A stretch of 64,000 bases of DNA from Streptomyces sp. NBC_01304 (GCF_035975855.1 NZ_CP109055.1:5208001-5272000); one strand, 5' to 3'. Positions 52,542 to 61,007 are shown, numbered from the stretch's first letter. Numbers and translations: made by a program. Notes: generated by a model not told the origin, from the letters alone.

Positions 52542-53314
52542 CCGCAGCTTCCCGTGAGCCGCAGCCGGTGCACGCCGCAGTGCTCAAGCTCAATGCGATG
52601 CTCGCCAAGCGGGGGATCGACCCCAACGCCCCGCTCCCCGAGGACCCTCCGGAGCACCTCGCCGCTCTCGAACTGGCTGAGGCCCGCATCCCCGACCTCT
52701 ACAAGAACGCGGTCGCCGACCACCCCACGGTGCAAGCGTGGATCCAGGAGATCGCCCGACTCGGCCGGACAGGGCCAGGGGGTGCTCCCGGCATCGACCA
52801 CGGCCCGTCCTTGCTGATCCTCGGGCCCGTCGGGAGGGGCAAGACCCGTCAGGCGTACGGCACCGTCCGAGGGTTGCTCACCACCGGCGTGCGCCTCAGA
52901 TGGCAGCTCATCACGGCCGCCGACATGTACAGCGCCTTGAGCCCGCGCCCTCGTGTCGACTCCGAAGCGGAGTTCTGGCGTCTGGCGCGGTGCCCTCTGC
53001 TCATCATCGATGACCTCGGGGCGGACAACCCGTCGGAGTGGGCACGGAAGATGACGTACCGGCTGATCAACTACCGGTACAGCGAGCGGCTTCCCACGGT
53101 GTTCACCACCGACCTCACGCCTGCCGAGCTGCGGGCCGCGATCGGTGAGCGCAGCGCATCCCGCCTCGTCGAGATGGCCTATCCGGTGGTCCTCGACGGT
53201 GAGGACCACCGGCGCGATCCCGCACGCCGCGCAGGGTTCCAGATGGCTCCCGCGCTCCCACCGCGGCCGACCGGGTTCCCCTCGGGATCGCCTGCCTCCG
53301 GTCCGCGGCGGTAG
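52538..53314 (+). CDS. DnaC/IstB-like ATPase
   Basis: 258 residues. Walker A GPVGRGKTR, Walker B LLIIDDLGAD and sensor FTTDL mark an AAA+ helicase loader. It likely helps load DnaB onto the element's origin, working with the upstream initiator-like protein. GTG 52538 overlaps the previous stop by 4 nt. Confidence 0.92.
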   Translation: MTAASREPQPVHAAVLKLNAMLAKRGIDPNAPLPEDPPEHLAALELAEARIPDLYKNAVADHPTVQAWIQEIARLGRTGPGGAPGIDHGPSLLILGPVGRGKTRQAYGTVRGLLTTGVRLRWQLITAADMYSALSPRPRVDSEAEFWRLARCPLLIIDDLGADNPSEWARKMTYRLINYRYSERLPTVFTTDLTPAELRAAIGERSASRLVEMAYPVVLDGEDHRRDPARRAGFQMAPALPPRPTGFPSGSPASGPRR

Positions 53315-53481
53315 TCGGCACTCGCCCCCTGCTGCCTGGCCGAACCCACTAACCATCCACCTTCACCGCCCTCCGGGCATGCGCCGGATCCGCATGCCCG
53401 GAGGGCCCTCTGGAGACCACCTATGCCTGCCACCGATTCCTCTAACGTCGTGACCTACCTGTCCTGTTGGGGCCGCGCCTG

Positions 53482-54780
53482 ATGCTGCCGTCCTTCCTCT
53501 CAGGGAACCCCCTGTATCCCGTCCTCGCAGGGCTGGCACTGGTCGCCATCGGGCTGCTCATCGGCCTGCTGTTTCGCCGTCGTCCTCGACCGGATGGCGC
53601 CAAGCGCTCAGGCGGCGTGGCTTCTGTGGGGTTCGGCTTCGTCGCCGCCGCGCTCAATACCGCCTTCAGTGCCGACACCAGCTGGCGGTTCGCCGAGCAC
53701 CACCTCGGCATGAACAGCACGACCGAACGGTCGATCCTCTTCGCCGCCGGCGAGGTGTCCCTGGTCGCCTGCGCGGGGCTTGCGCGGCGCAACCTGCACA
53801 GCGAGAAACGGGCACCAGGGGTGCCCGGAGTCCTGGTCTGGCTGATCACAGGCGTTCAGATCATCCCCGCCTACTCCGAATCGGGACTCCTGGGCGGCAC
53901 CGTCCGTGCCGTCTTCGGACCGGTCCTAGCCGCGTTGCTCTGGCACGAGGCCATGGGGGTCGAGCTGCGCGGCCGCATGGCGGACGCCAAGTCCCGCAGC
54001 CTGCCTGCCCGGATCATGAGAGAGATCGGTCAGCGGGTCCTCTCCCGGCTCGGTCTCGCCGAGCGCGATCGTGATGCCGAGCAGATCGGACGCGACCGTG
54101 CCATGACCGAGGCGGTCACACTGGCCGCCCAACTCGCCGCTCCGATCGACAGGGGCGGGAGCTGGCTCAGCAGGCGTCGCTTGCGCCGTCTGTCCACGGC
54201 CATCGACCGTGCCCAGGTCGGCACGGATGCCCGTCAGCGCGAGCAGCTCCTGGAGCGGCTCGCCGCCCGTCGGCATGCGGCCGAGCTGCTCACGACGGAG
54301 CTCAAGTCGCCCTGGTCCCAGGCTGGCCAGGGCGAGCCGCGGTTGGACCAGCCATTCGACAGCCACAAGCACACGAGCGGAGCAGTCCCCGCAGGCGACT
54401 CGACTTCCGGAACCGGTCCGCTTTCCCACAACCGGTCCCACCCCGCGAGTGGCTACGCACCGGATGAGCTCCCTGTCCTGGAGGAGCACGGTTCCGCACC
54501 AAGCCCCACTGGTCTGAAGCCCTCCGAAGCCGTTCCGGAACATGCGGCGCCTACGCCCAAGCGCACAGGCCGGCCACCGGACATGACCCTCGACGAAGTT
54601 CTGGCCGTCGGGCGCACGATCCTGGAGCGCACAGGGGCCGGCTCTGTTCCTCACCGGACCTATCGCGCGGAGATCGCGAAGCTCGAGCGCAAGACCGCCA
54701 ACGAACTGATCGCGCAGGCGCGCGACATCTTGGCGCAGGAGCGGGCCACTACACGGGACTCAGACGAGGGCATCGAGTAA
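53482..54780 (+). CDS. Element-encoded membrane protein with C-terminal DNA-binding-like domain
   Basis: 432 residues. Four hydrophobic segments in the first ~160 residues (VLAGLALVAIGLLIGLLF; later ITGVQIIPAYS) precede a basic helical region and a Pro/Ser-rich linker. The C-terminus (GRPPDMTLDEVLAVGRTILE...) looks like a helix-turn-helix. Similar membrane proteins are common on actinomycete conjugative elements; the role (spread, coupling) is unknown. ATG 53482 is chosen; TTG 53467 is possible. Confidence 0.7.
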   Translation: MLPSFLSGNPLYPVLAGLALVAIGLLIGLLFRRRPRPDGAKRSGGVASVGFGFVAAALNTAFSADTSWRFAEHHLGMNSTTERSILFAAGEVSLVACAGLARRNLHSEKRAPGVPGVLVWLITGVQIIPAYSESGLLGGTVRAVFGPVLAALLWHEAMGVELRGRMADAKSRSLPARIMREIGQRVLSRLGLAERDRDAEQIGRDRAMTEAVTLAAQLAAPIDRGGSWLSRRRLRRLSTAIDRAQVGTDARQREQLLERLAARRHAAELLTTELKSPWSQAGQGEPRLDQPFDSHKHTSGAVPAGDSTSGTGPLSHNRSHPASGYAPDELPVLEEHGSAPSPTGLKPSEAVPEHAAPTPKRTGRPPDMTLDEVLAVGRTILERTGAGSVPHRTYRAEIAKLERKTANELIAQARDILAQERATTRDSDEGIE

Positions 54781-54801
54781 CGGCACGAGGCCCAACGGCT
54801 G

Positions 54802-54835
54802 ATGGGCGTACCGGAAGTACTTCCGGTACGCCCAT
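54802..54835. repeat. Perfect 34-bp palindrome upstream of mobC
   Basis: Two 17-bp arms (ATGGGCGTACCGGAAGT and its complement) meet with no spacer, 22 bp after the membrane-protein stop and 160 bp before mobC. It could be a terminator, an operator or part of oriT. Confidence 0.9.
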
Positions 54836-54994
54836 GGCTCCTTGTCCTCGACCGGTACGAGGGATCACCAGCGGGCTCGGCAGCTCTCCCCGGACCGGTA
54901 TCCGCTGTGCCGCCCACCCATCGTGCATGCCCCAGAGCGGCCACGAACCTGCACCACCACTCCCCATCGCCCGACAAAATACGGAGACGACTCC

Positions 54995-55612
54995 ATGCAC
55001 GACCAGCACGACCCTGCCTCCACCGACCCCGTGGGCAGTGAAGGCTCCATACCTGCCCCAGGCGGAGCAAGTTGGAGGTTCAGACACTCCCCCGCAGGGG
55101 GTGCGCCCGAACCGGACCCCGCCCCGGGGGCGGCGGGGCCCGACCAGCGCCAGGGGGCGCCGGACGGGAAGGCTGCGACCGAGGGCGGATCGCAGCCGGC
55201 AGCCGGGGCCGACGCCAAGAAGCGCAAGTCACGTCCGCGCGGCAAGACGCAGAGCGCCGCCTACAGCGTCCGACTTCACACCCATGAGCACGCCATGATC
55301 GACGCTGCCGCGAAGCACGACGAGATCAGCCTTGCCGGATTCCTCGCCAAGGCCGGCCTGGCCGCCGCCCGTGACCGGTTCCGGTCCGCCGCCGCCATCG
55401 CCGACGACCGCGACGTCCTCAGTGCGCTGTTCGTGCTCAAGCGCCATTTCGGCTGGGCCGGCAGCAACCTCAACCAGGTCGCCCACGCCCTCAACTCCGG
55501 TGGCCGGGACCCGAACCTCGACCAGGCCATCGCAGACGTACTGCACACCCGCGATGCCCTCCAGGACCTCATCGACCACATGCTCAACCGCCACAAGGAC
55601 CAGACCGCTTGA
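54995..55612 (+). CDS. mobC: MobC-like relaxosome protein
   Basis: 205 residues. A disordered Pro/Gly/Lys N-terminus (~90 residues) leads to a helical core with SVRLHTHEHAMIDAAAKH and the MobC signature SNLNQVAHALNSGG. MobC proteins bind oriT and assist the relaxase. ATG 54995 has GGAG 10 nt upstream. The last codons overlap the relaxase start. Confidence 0.9.
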   Translation: MHDQHDPASTDPVGSEGSIPAPGGASWRFRHSPAGGAPEPDPAPGAAGPDQRQGAPDGKAATEGGSQPAAGADAKKRKSRPRGKTQSAAYSVRLHTHEHAMIDAAAKHDEISLAGFLAKAGLAAARDRFRSAAAIADDRDVLSALFVLKRHFGWAGSNLNQVAHALNSGGRDPNLDQAIADVLHTRDALQDLIDHMLNRHKDQTA

Positions 55613-57324
55613 TACCTCGCATCCACAAACAGGGCAGCCGCACCATCGGCCTCATCCACTACCTGTACGGCAAGGGCACCCACGAGGAGCACGTCGACCC
55701 GCACCTGGTCGCGTCCTTCGACGACATGGCACCCGACCCCGGCCGCAACCCACAGGCGACGGAGAAGGATCTCGAGCAGGTCCTCGACGAACCGCTGCAC
55801 CTCCTCGACGCCGACCAGCGCCCGGACAAGCACGTCTGGCACTGCTCAGTGCGCGCCGCCCCCGACGACCCGGTCCTCAGTGACGAACAATGGGGCGAGA
55901 TTGCCCGCCGCATGGTCGCGGCCACCGGCATCGACCCCGGCGACGGCGCGGGCTGCCGCTGGGCGGCGGTCCGGCACGCCGCCGACCACATCCACATCAT
56001 CGCCACCCTCATACGCGAAGACGGCCGCCGCCCAGACCATCACCGCTCCGGCCAGCGCGCCCAGGCCGAAGCCCGCCTCATCGAGGCCGAGTACGACCTC
56101 CATCGCGTCCAGTCCGGTGACGGCACCGCAGCGAAGCGGGCTACCAGCGCCGAGCGCCACAAGGCCGAACGCCAAGGCCGAGAGCGCACCGCCCGCGAGG
56201 AGCTGCGCGAAGAGGTGCGCCGGGCGGCGGCCGGCGCCACTTCGACCGACGAGTTTGTCGACCGTCTCAAGAACGCCGGGCTCCTGGTGCGCACCCGCGT
56301 CCTGCCCTCCGGTGACCTGCAGGGCTACAAGGTCGCGCTACCCGACGACCGCAACAAGGATGGGAAGCCGGTCTACTACGCCGGATCCACCCTCGCCCCC
56401 GACCTGTCTCTGCCCCGCATTCAGGAACGCTTCGCCGCTAGCTCGACGGCGCCAGACGACTCAGGGGCTGTCCGCTCCAGCCCCATGAAGCTGTCGCCCC
56501 CGGCAGCCGCGCGGCGTACCACCGCGCAGGCGGCATGGGCAGCCCTGCTCGTCATCGACCAAGGCGACGAGGGCGCGGCAGCGGCCCAGATCGCCGCGAC
56601 CGGCGAGGCCCTCGACGCGCTCGCCAAGACCTCTGCTCTCCACACCCGACGCGAACTGCGGGAAGCAGCCTCGGCATTCGAGCGGGCCTCCCGTTCCCAC
56701 ACCCGAGCCGAGTTCCGCCACGCGCAGGACCTTCGCCGGGCAGCGCGCGATCTGGTCAGGAGCGGGCCCGCGCTCGGCCGGGGCGAGGACGGGGCGGGCA
56801 CCGCGATGGTCCTGGACATGCTGGCCTTCCTAGCCATCGCCGCCGCGCACTGGCACGCCCAGCGAGACCACGCCCAGCAGGCCGAAGCCGCCCGCCGGGC
56901 CGCCGAGCACCTGCGGGCCGCCTACCAGCAAGCCGCCCGCGAACCCCTCATCGTGCTGCGCGAACGGGGCCGCCACATCGCACCGTCCCTACGCCGCCAG
57001 CACGAGGCCACCGTGCGCGCTGCCCTGCCCGAGCTTGCCGACACGGTGCTGGCCGAACCCGGCTGGGACGCCTTGGCCGGGACCCTCGCCGACGCCGAAC
57101 ATGCAGGCCACGACCCACACGCTCTGCTCGCCGAAGCCGCCGCACTGAGGGAGCTGGACACCGCCAGCTCCATCAGCGAAGTCCTCCTCTGGCGGCTGCG
57201 CCGCACCGCGGACCTCCCGGTCTACGCAACTCCGGCTGCGGGAGCCACCCAGGCCAAGGCCACCCGCCCGGCCTCCGCACGGCAGATGCCGACACCGTCG
57301 ACACCCCGTGCACCAAGCCGCTGA
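55609..57324 (+). CDS. Relaxase/mobilization nuclease
   Basis: 571 residues. The N-terminal ~240 residues form the relaxase domain with metal-binding HxH in AADHIHIIATLIREDG (~residue 126) and an N-terminal helix region (IGLIHYLYGKGTHEEH) that probably carries the nucleophile. The rest is Ala/Arg-rich and helical, unlike a helicase. It nicks oriT and leads single-strand transfer, presumably using another element's secretion channel. The start is TTG 55609, overlapping the mobC stop (TTGA). Confidence 0.9.
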   Translation: MIPRIHKQGSRTIGLIHYLYGKGTHEEHVDPHLVASFDDMAPDPGRNPQATEKDLEQVLDEPLHLLDADQRPDKHVWHCSVRAAPDDPVLSDEQWGEIARRMVAATGIDPGDGAGCRWAAVRHAADHIHIIATLIREDGRRPDHHRSGQRAQAEARLIEAEYDLHRVQSGDGTAAKRATSAERHKAERQGRERTAREELREEVRRAAAGATSTDEFVDRLKNAGLLVRTRVLPSGDLQGYKVALPDDRNKDGKPVYYAGSTLAPDLSLPRIQERFAASSTAPDDSGAVRSSPMKLSPPAAARRTTAQAAWAALLVIDQGDEGAAAAQIAATGEALDALAKTSALHTRRELREAASAFERASRSHTRAEFRHAQDLRRAARDLVRSGPALGRGEDGAGTAMVLDMLAFLAIAAAHWHAQRDHAQQAEAARRAAEHLRAAYQQAAREPLIVLRERGRHIAPSLRRQHEATVRAALPELADTVLAEPGWDALAGTLADAEHAGHDPHALLAEAAALRELDTASSISEVLLWRLRRTADLPVYATPAAGATQAKATRPASARQMPTPSTPRAPSR

Positions 57325-57376
57325 TCACAGCAACGGCTCCGCGTTCATCGACAGCAGCCTGGTAGGAAGCCACATG

Positions 57377-57414
57377 GCTGGTCGGCCCGGCCATAGGCTG
57401 TCGGGCCGACCAGC
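57377..57414 (+). terminator. Terminator after the relaxase gene
   Basis: A 13-bp perfect stem (GCTGGTCGGCCCG) with a 12-nt loop 52 nt past the relaxase stop, no T tract. Confidence 0.7.
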
Positions 57415-57476
57415 ATCCCCAGACGCCCCGCGCCACTATGTTGCCGAGGTGGGCGTAGAGCCGGTCGTCCCGGTGC

Positions 57477-57482
57477 TACGGT
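57477..57482 (+). promoter_or_regulatory. -10 box for the phosphotransferase gene
   Basis: TACGGT 7 nt before ATG 57490; leaderless pattern. Confidence 0.5.
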
Positions 57483-57489
57483 CGCCCGT

Positions 57490-58347
57490 ATGACGCTCTC
57501 GGCAGCACCAACTCGTGCCGTTGACCTGCGGGTTGAACCCGTTGATGAGGTCCTGGACCGCGTTGAGCGGTCACTCCAGACTCGCCTGGATCGCAGCACC
57601 GCGGTACGCAAGCGCCGCTCCGTCGGGGCACGGACGGACCGCGACACCTGGGTGCGCATCGAGAGGCGCGGGCTCGACAAGATCGGCCCCCAGGGTTGGA
57701 ACGGCACCGAGTGCGCCGCGCTTCTCGATGGGATCACCCAGCCTGCTTGGCAGGGCTGTGTGGTCTGGCGGGATGCGGACGAACCAGTGATGTGGCGAGC
57801 CGACGAGACCGGGATCCTGCCGGGGCCTCCGATCGGCACCGCCGTACTGAGCGAAGACCCAGATCTGCCGGATGCATGGTGGCAGGGATTCAACGCCTCG
57901 CTCGATGCACTCATGGCCCAGGACACCAGCCGCATCGCTACGCCGGACACCGAGACCATCACCCAGGCTCTCGTCACCGAGTCCCTCCGCGGCGCGTTCT
58001 CCGACGATTTCGACACGACCGTCGAGCGCTGGGTGCCGGCCCACGCCGATCTGAACTGGGCGAACATGACCGCACCGACGTTCTGCCTCTTCGACTGGGA
58101 GGACTGGGGCAACGCGCCGCGCGGGCTGGACTCGGCTTCGCTGTGGGGTAGTTCGCTTGCCGTTCCGGCTCTGGCCGATCTCGTCTGGCACGAGCGCAGG
58201 CACGACTTCGAGAGCCGGGACGGCAAGTTGATGACTCTGTTCGTGTGCTCGAAGATCCTGGGGCCGGATGCGCATCCGGAGGACCCTCGGCTCAAGCCTG
58301 CTCGGCGTGTGGCGGAGCAGATCGTGGCGGAGCTTCAGGCGGGCTGA
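57490..58347 (+). CDS. Aminoglycoside-phosphotransferase-like kinase
   Basis: 285 residues. PAHADLNWANM matches the HxDxxxxN catalytic loop and LFDWEDWGNAPRGLD the metal-binding DxE/D segment of APH-fold kinases. It may phosphorylate a small molecule or a product of the adjacent cassette; resistance is not implied by the sequence alone. It is convergent with the aldo/keto reductase gene, overlapping it by 13 bp, and has its own leaderless promoter. Confidence 0.85.
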   Translation: MTLSAAPTRAVDLRVEPVDEVLDRVERSLQTRLDRSTAVRKRRSVGARTDRDTWVRIERRGLDKIGPQGWNGTECAALLDGITQPAWQGCVVWRDADEPVMWRADETGILPGPPIGTAVLSEDPDLPDAWWQGFNASLDALMAQDTSRIATPDTETITQALVTESLRGAFSDDFDTTVERWVPAHADLNWANMTAPTFCLFDWEDWGNAPRGLDSASLWGSSLAVPALADLVWHERRHDFESRDGKLMTLFVCSKILGPDAHPEDPRLKPARRVAEQIVAELQAG

Positions 58348-59192
58348 CCAGGCATCCGGTCCCGAAGGAGGTTCCGGTAGTTGTCGATTGCCCGCCCATC
58401 GACCTGGCGGGACAGCGCGCCGATCAGGTCGCCCAGGTGGGCGGGGTCGTCGGTTCCCACGGCAAGCGCGCCGACCTTGGGGAGCTCGTAGGCGGCCCGG
58501 AAGGCAGCCTGTATGCGGGAGAGTCCGTTGCTGTCCCGGAGGAAGACGCGGGGGTCGATCCGGTCCCACACCGGGGCGTTCGTGCTGCCTCCGAAGGGGC
58601 TCATGCCCCACACCGCACCTTGGTCCAGGCCCCATGCCGCGGCGACCGTATCCGCCGCGTCGAGCGTCCTGATGCCGACCAGCAGGCCGGCGCGGACCAT
58701 GAGGACGGATGGCCTCGGTGTGGTCGCGTCGATCAGGTCCCGTAGCGGTGACGGGTTCCAGGACGCGACGCCCCAGGCTCCACACAGCCCGTTCGATGCA
58801 GCCTCCTCCAGGGCGGCGCATGCCTGGGCCAAGGCTTCCCGGCCGTGAGCGGGGCCTTCGTGGAGCGAGTGTTCCGGGTTGTGCAGGAACACCACATCCG
58901 GCTCGCGCCCGAGAACCCGGGCCGCCTGCTCCACGGCCCCGTACAGCCGCCGGGGCTTCAGGGAGTGCTCCGCCCTGTCCGGTGCCGGGAAGTACCCGAC
59001 CTTCGTGGACAGCCTGAACTTCGGCAGTAGGTCGCCGGCCATCCGCGCCAGAACTTCGTGCGAGTGGAAGCCGAGGTAGTTCGTGCTGGTGTCGATCGCG
59101 GTGACACCGAGGTCCAGTGCTCTGGTCAGGAGGCGGCGTTCGTGACGAGACCGGTGTAGCCCGAGGACAGTTCGGGGGTCAGCGTCGCGCAT
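58335..59192 (-). CDS. Aldo/keto reductase in a peptide-linked operon
   Basis: 285 residues. The catalytic tetrad is visible: Asp in AIDTSTNYLG, Tyr in the same motif, Lys in STKVGYFP and His in FLHNPEHSL. The usual N-terminal beta-hairpin is shortened. It reduces carbonyls with NADPH; here it may act on the small peptide or a linked metabolite. ATG 59192 lies 67 nt inside the oxygenase gene and has a strong ribosome binding site (GGAGGAG, 2 nt spacer), implying high, coupled translation. Confidence 0.88.
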   Translation of the reverse strand: MRDADPRTVLGLHRSRHERRLLTRALDLGVTAIDTSTNYLGFHSHEVLARMAGDLLPKFRLSTKVGYFPAPDRAEHSLKPRRLYGAVEQAARVLGREPDVVFLHNPEHSLHEGPAHGREALAQACAALEEAASNGLCGAWGVASWNPSPLRDLIDATTPRPSVLMVRAGLLVGIRTLDAADTVAAAWGLDQGAVWGMSPFGGSTNAPVWDRIDPRVFLRDSNGLSRIQAAFRAAYELPKVGALAVGTDDPAHLGDLIGALSRQVDGRAIDNYRNLLRDRMPGQPA

Positions 59193-60322
59193 ATCTCCTC
59201 CTTCACCAGGATCTCGGCGACCTCCACAACGTCCGTCCCGACAACTGCTGCTGCTTGCTGCAGGGGGACCGGCTTGCCGCTCAGCAGCAGACGCAGTGCC
59301 GGCACGGCCTTAGCTGCGAGGGTGATCTTCTTCCCCGAGGCGAGGACGTCGACCGTCTCGCCGTTCTCGTGGATCTGCGGCGGGAAGTGGGTGGTGCACA
59401 CGACGGCGTCGAGCGGGCCGAGGACGTCGAGGAACGGCACGTGCCGGGGAAGCGTTGTCGCCTGCTCGTACGCCGCCAGAAAGTCGGCAGGAGTCCGCTC
59501 CCCGATCAGCTGGCTGGCCGCAGTGGCCAGCGCCTCGGTATCGGTCCCCTGCACGCGGTCCAGGTCGTGCCGGAAGATCTCGCGCTCGCGGCACCAGTCG
59601 GCCAGCCAGGCCATCCAGCTCGCGCCCGTGCGCTGCGTGATCCCGAACGTGACGTGCAGGCTGTTGCCCGATCCGTGGCCGTTGCGGGTCGCCTGGTGCC
59701 AGTGGCCCCGGGGGATGTGCATCACGTCGCCGGTCTCCATCACCCCAGCCCAGACGATCTCTTCGGACGGGGTGGAGTTGGGGTCGGCGTCGCGGTACAT
59801 GGGCGCGGTGCGGGAGGTGCCGCGTACTTCCCACTCCTTCTCGCCGGCGAGCTGGACGATCAGCACGTCGTGATCGTCCCAGTGCAGCGGGAAGCCCGAG
59901 GCGTCGTTCGTCGTCAGGTACGCGTTGACCTGCACGCGCTCGCGGGACCACCACTGCAGCGCCCGGCAGGCGACCTCCATCGTCGGGTCGAAGACGTTGG
60001 CCTGGTCGAGGATGAGCGTCGCTCCCTCCCTCAGCAGCCTGCCCAGACTGCGCATGTTGACCATGGGGACGCTCTGGCCCCGAGGGCTGACCGTGTCGGT
60101 GTAGTAGATGGCCGGGTGGACTTCGTCGCCCTTCTGGAAGCACCGGAACTGCGGGCGGTTCAGGCTCCTGCGCATGGCGATGTCGAGCAGGCGGTTCGGG
60201 GTCAGGATGCGGGAGACGAAGGTGGGGTCGTCCATGCGTCCCCGCACGAAGCCTTTGCCGAGCGTGTCCACTCCCTTCCACCCGAGTGCTGCCTCGATGG
60301 CGTTGATCAACTGGTGTTCCAT
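59126..60322 (-). CDS. JmjC/cupin-4 domain oxygenase
   Basis: 398 residues. A cupin core has the metal motif HWDDHD (HxD) near residue 168 and the second His in IPRGHWHQATRNGHG. This is the Fe(II)/2-oxoglutarate oxygenase fold of JmjC/YcfD ribosomal oxygenases. A C-terminal winged-helix-like dimerisation segment (residues ~310-398) fits that group. The likely activity is hydroxylation of a protein or peptide side chain; the adjacent 55-residue peptide is the suggested substrate. ATG 60322 has GAGGAGG 5 nt upstream. Confidence 0.88.
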   Translation of the reverse strand: MEHQLINAIEAALGWKGVDTLGKGFVRGRMDDPTFVSRILTPNRLLDIAMRRSLNRPQFRCFQKGDEVHPAIYYTDTVSPRGQSVPMVNMRSLGRLLREGATLILDQANVFDPTMEVACRALQWWSRERVQVNAYLTTNDASGFPLHWDDHDVLIVQLAGEKEWEVRGTSRTAPMYRDADPNSTPSEEIVWAGVMETGDVMHIPRGHWHQATRNGHGSGNSLHVTFGITQRTGASWMAWLADWCREREIFRHDLDRVQGTDTEALATAASQLIGERTPADFLAAYEQATTLPRHVPFLDVLGPLDAVVCTTHFPPQIHENGETVDVLASGKKITLAAKAVPALRLLLSGKPVPLQQAAAVVGTDVVEVAEILVKEEICATLTPELSSGYTGLVTNAAS

Positions 60323-60360
60323 CACTGCCTCCTCATGAGTACGAGCGCGTGGCACGGGCT

Positions 60361-60401
60361 GCGGCGGGGGCCGCCTTAGCAGACCGAGCGGCCCCCGCCG
60401 C
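60361..60401 (-). terminator. Intercistronic hairpin between peptide and oxygenase genes
   Basis: A 14-bp perfect stem (GCGGCGGGGGCCGC) with a 13-nt loop, 7 nt after the peptide stop, without a T tract. It probably attenuates transcription or protects the upstream message so that peptide exceeds enzyme. Confidence 0.6.
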
Positions 60402-60407
60402 CTGGTG

Positions 60408-60575
60408 CTATTCGGTGTCGGTCAGGTTGCCGTCACCGCCCGGCCACGGTGAATCGCCGGAGCTGCCCTGGTTGTCGGACCGCAGGCTGTCGTACCGGTC
60501 GTGGACGGCGGTCAGCTCTTCTACCGCCACCAGAAGGCCACTCTGGGCCGGAGGCGATGTCGTGTTCTCTGCCAC
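60408..60575 (-). CDS. 55-residue peptide, candidate RiPP-like precursor
   Basis: Starts at GTG 60575 with AAGGAG 6 nt upstream, one of the best ribosome binding sites here. The N-terminal half (VAENTTSPPAQSGLLVAVEE then LTAVHDRYDSLRSDN) looks like a leader helix; the C-terminal half (QGSSGDSPWPGGDGNLTDTE) is rich in Gly, Asp, Ser and Pro with one Trp, without Cys. It is too short for a known enzyme and shows no recognised family. It leads the oxygenase-reductase operon. Alternative: a small regulator. Confidence 0.7.
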   Translation of the reverse strand: MAENTTSPPAQSGLLVAVEELTAVHDRYDSLRSDNQGSSGDSPWPGGDGNLTDTE

Positions 60576-60674
60576 CTCGTGCTCCTTCCTCTTCTGTTCC
60601 CCCGCCGGATATCCGGCGGGAAGTCGGGGCCGCCCTCACGGCCGTGAGGGATACGGAGTACGCGAGGGCGGCTG

Positions 60675-61007
60675 TCAGCGAGCAGCTCGGCGGGCTGCGG
60701 TGGGCAAGGTGCTTGAGTCCTTGCGCATGTTGGCCTGCAGGACGCGCTGGTCCAGCTCGTACAGGCAGGCGCGGCAGGCGAAGACCGCGGCGTGCATTCC
60801 GCTGGACTGCACAGGGCCGATCCACGTCACCTCGACGTCGTCGCGCCCGCACCAGAGCCAGCATTCGCCGTGTGGCTGCCACGCATGGCGATCCCAAAGG
60901 GCATACGCAGTCGGCTCGCCCGTGGCCGGGTCGATGTCTCGGCGGGTGGGCCGGAACACGACGTCGGGGTCAGGCAGAGGCGTCGGCCGTAACGTGTGCC
61001 GGCTCAT
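60675..61007 (-). CDS. Cys-rich protein of a Streptomyces regulatory module
   Basis: 110 residues with Cys/His groups (HGECWLWCGRDD and ACRACLYELD) that could bind zinc. It is not recognised as a named family; such proteins recur beside ATP-binding anti-sigma-like genes and XRE regulators in Streptomyces. The ATG 61007 overlaps the upstream stop (TAATG). Confidence 0.75.
   Translation of the reverse strand: MSRHTLRPTPLPDPDVVFRPTRRDIDPATGEPTAYALWDRHAWQPHGECWLWCGRDDVEVTWIGPVQSSGMHAAVFACRACLYELDQRVLQANMRKDSSTLPTAARRAAR

Larger units (their letters stand above)
48913..57324. mobile_element. Integrative mobilizable element backbone (minimum span)
   Basis: int and xis-like genes on the minus strand diverge from a plus-strand run: replication-protein-O-like, DnaC-like, membrane protein, MobC, relaxase. 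This is a complete integration, replication and mobilization set. No FtsK/TraB-type translocase of actinomycete AICEs is seen. Attachment sites were not found by eye; cargo may extend on both sides. Confidence 0.8.

Noticed and set aside
44870..57489. Element bounded by tRNA-Pro and a duplicate of its 3' end
   Set aside because: No second copy of the tRNA 3' end was found by eye within the window.
57490..58347. Aminoglycoside resistance gene
   Set aside because: Only the general kinase fold is visible; APH-fold enzymes act on many substrates.
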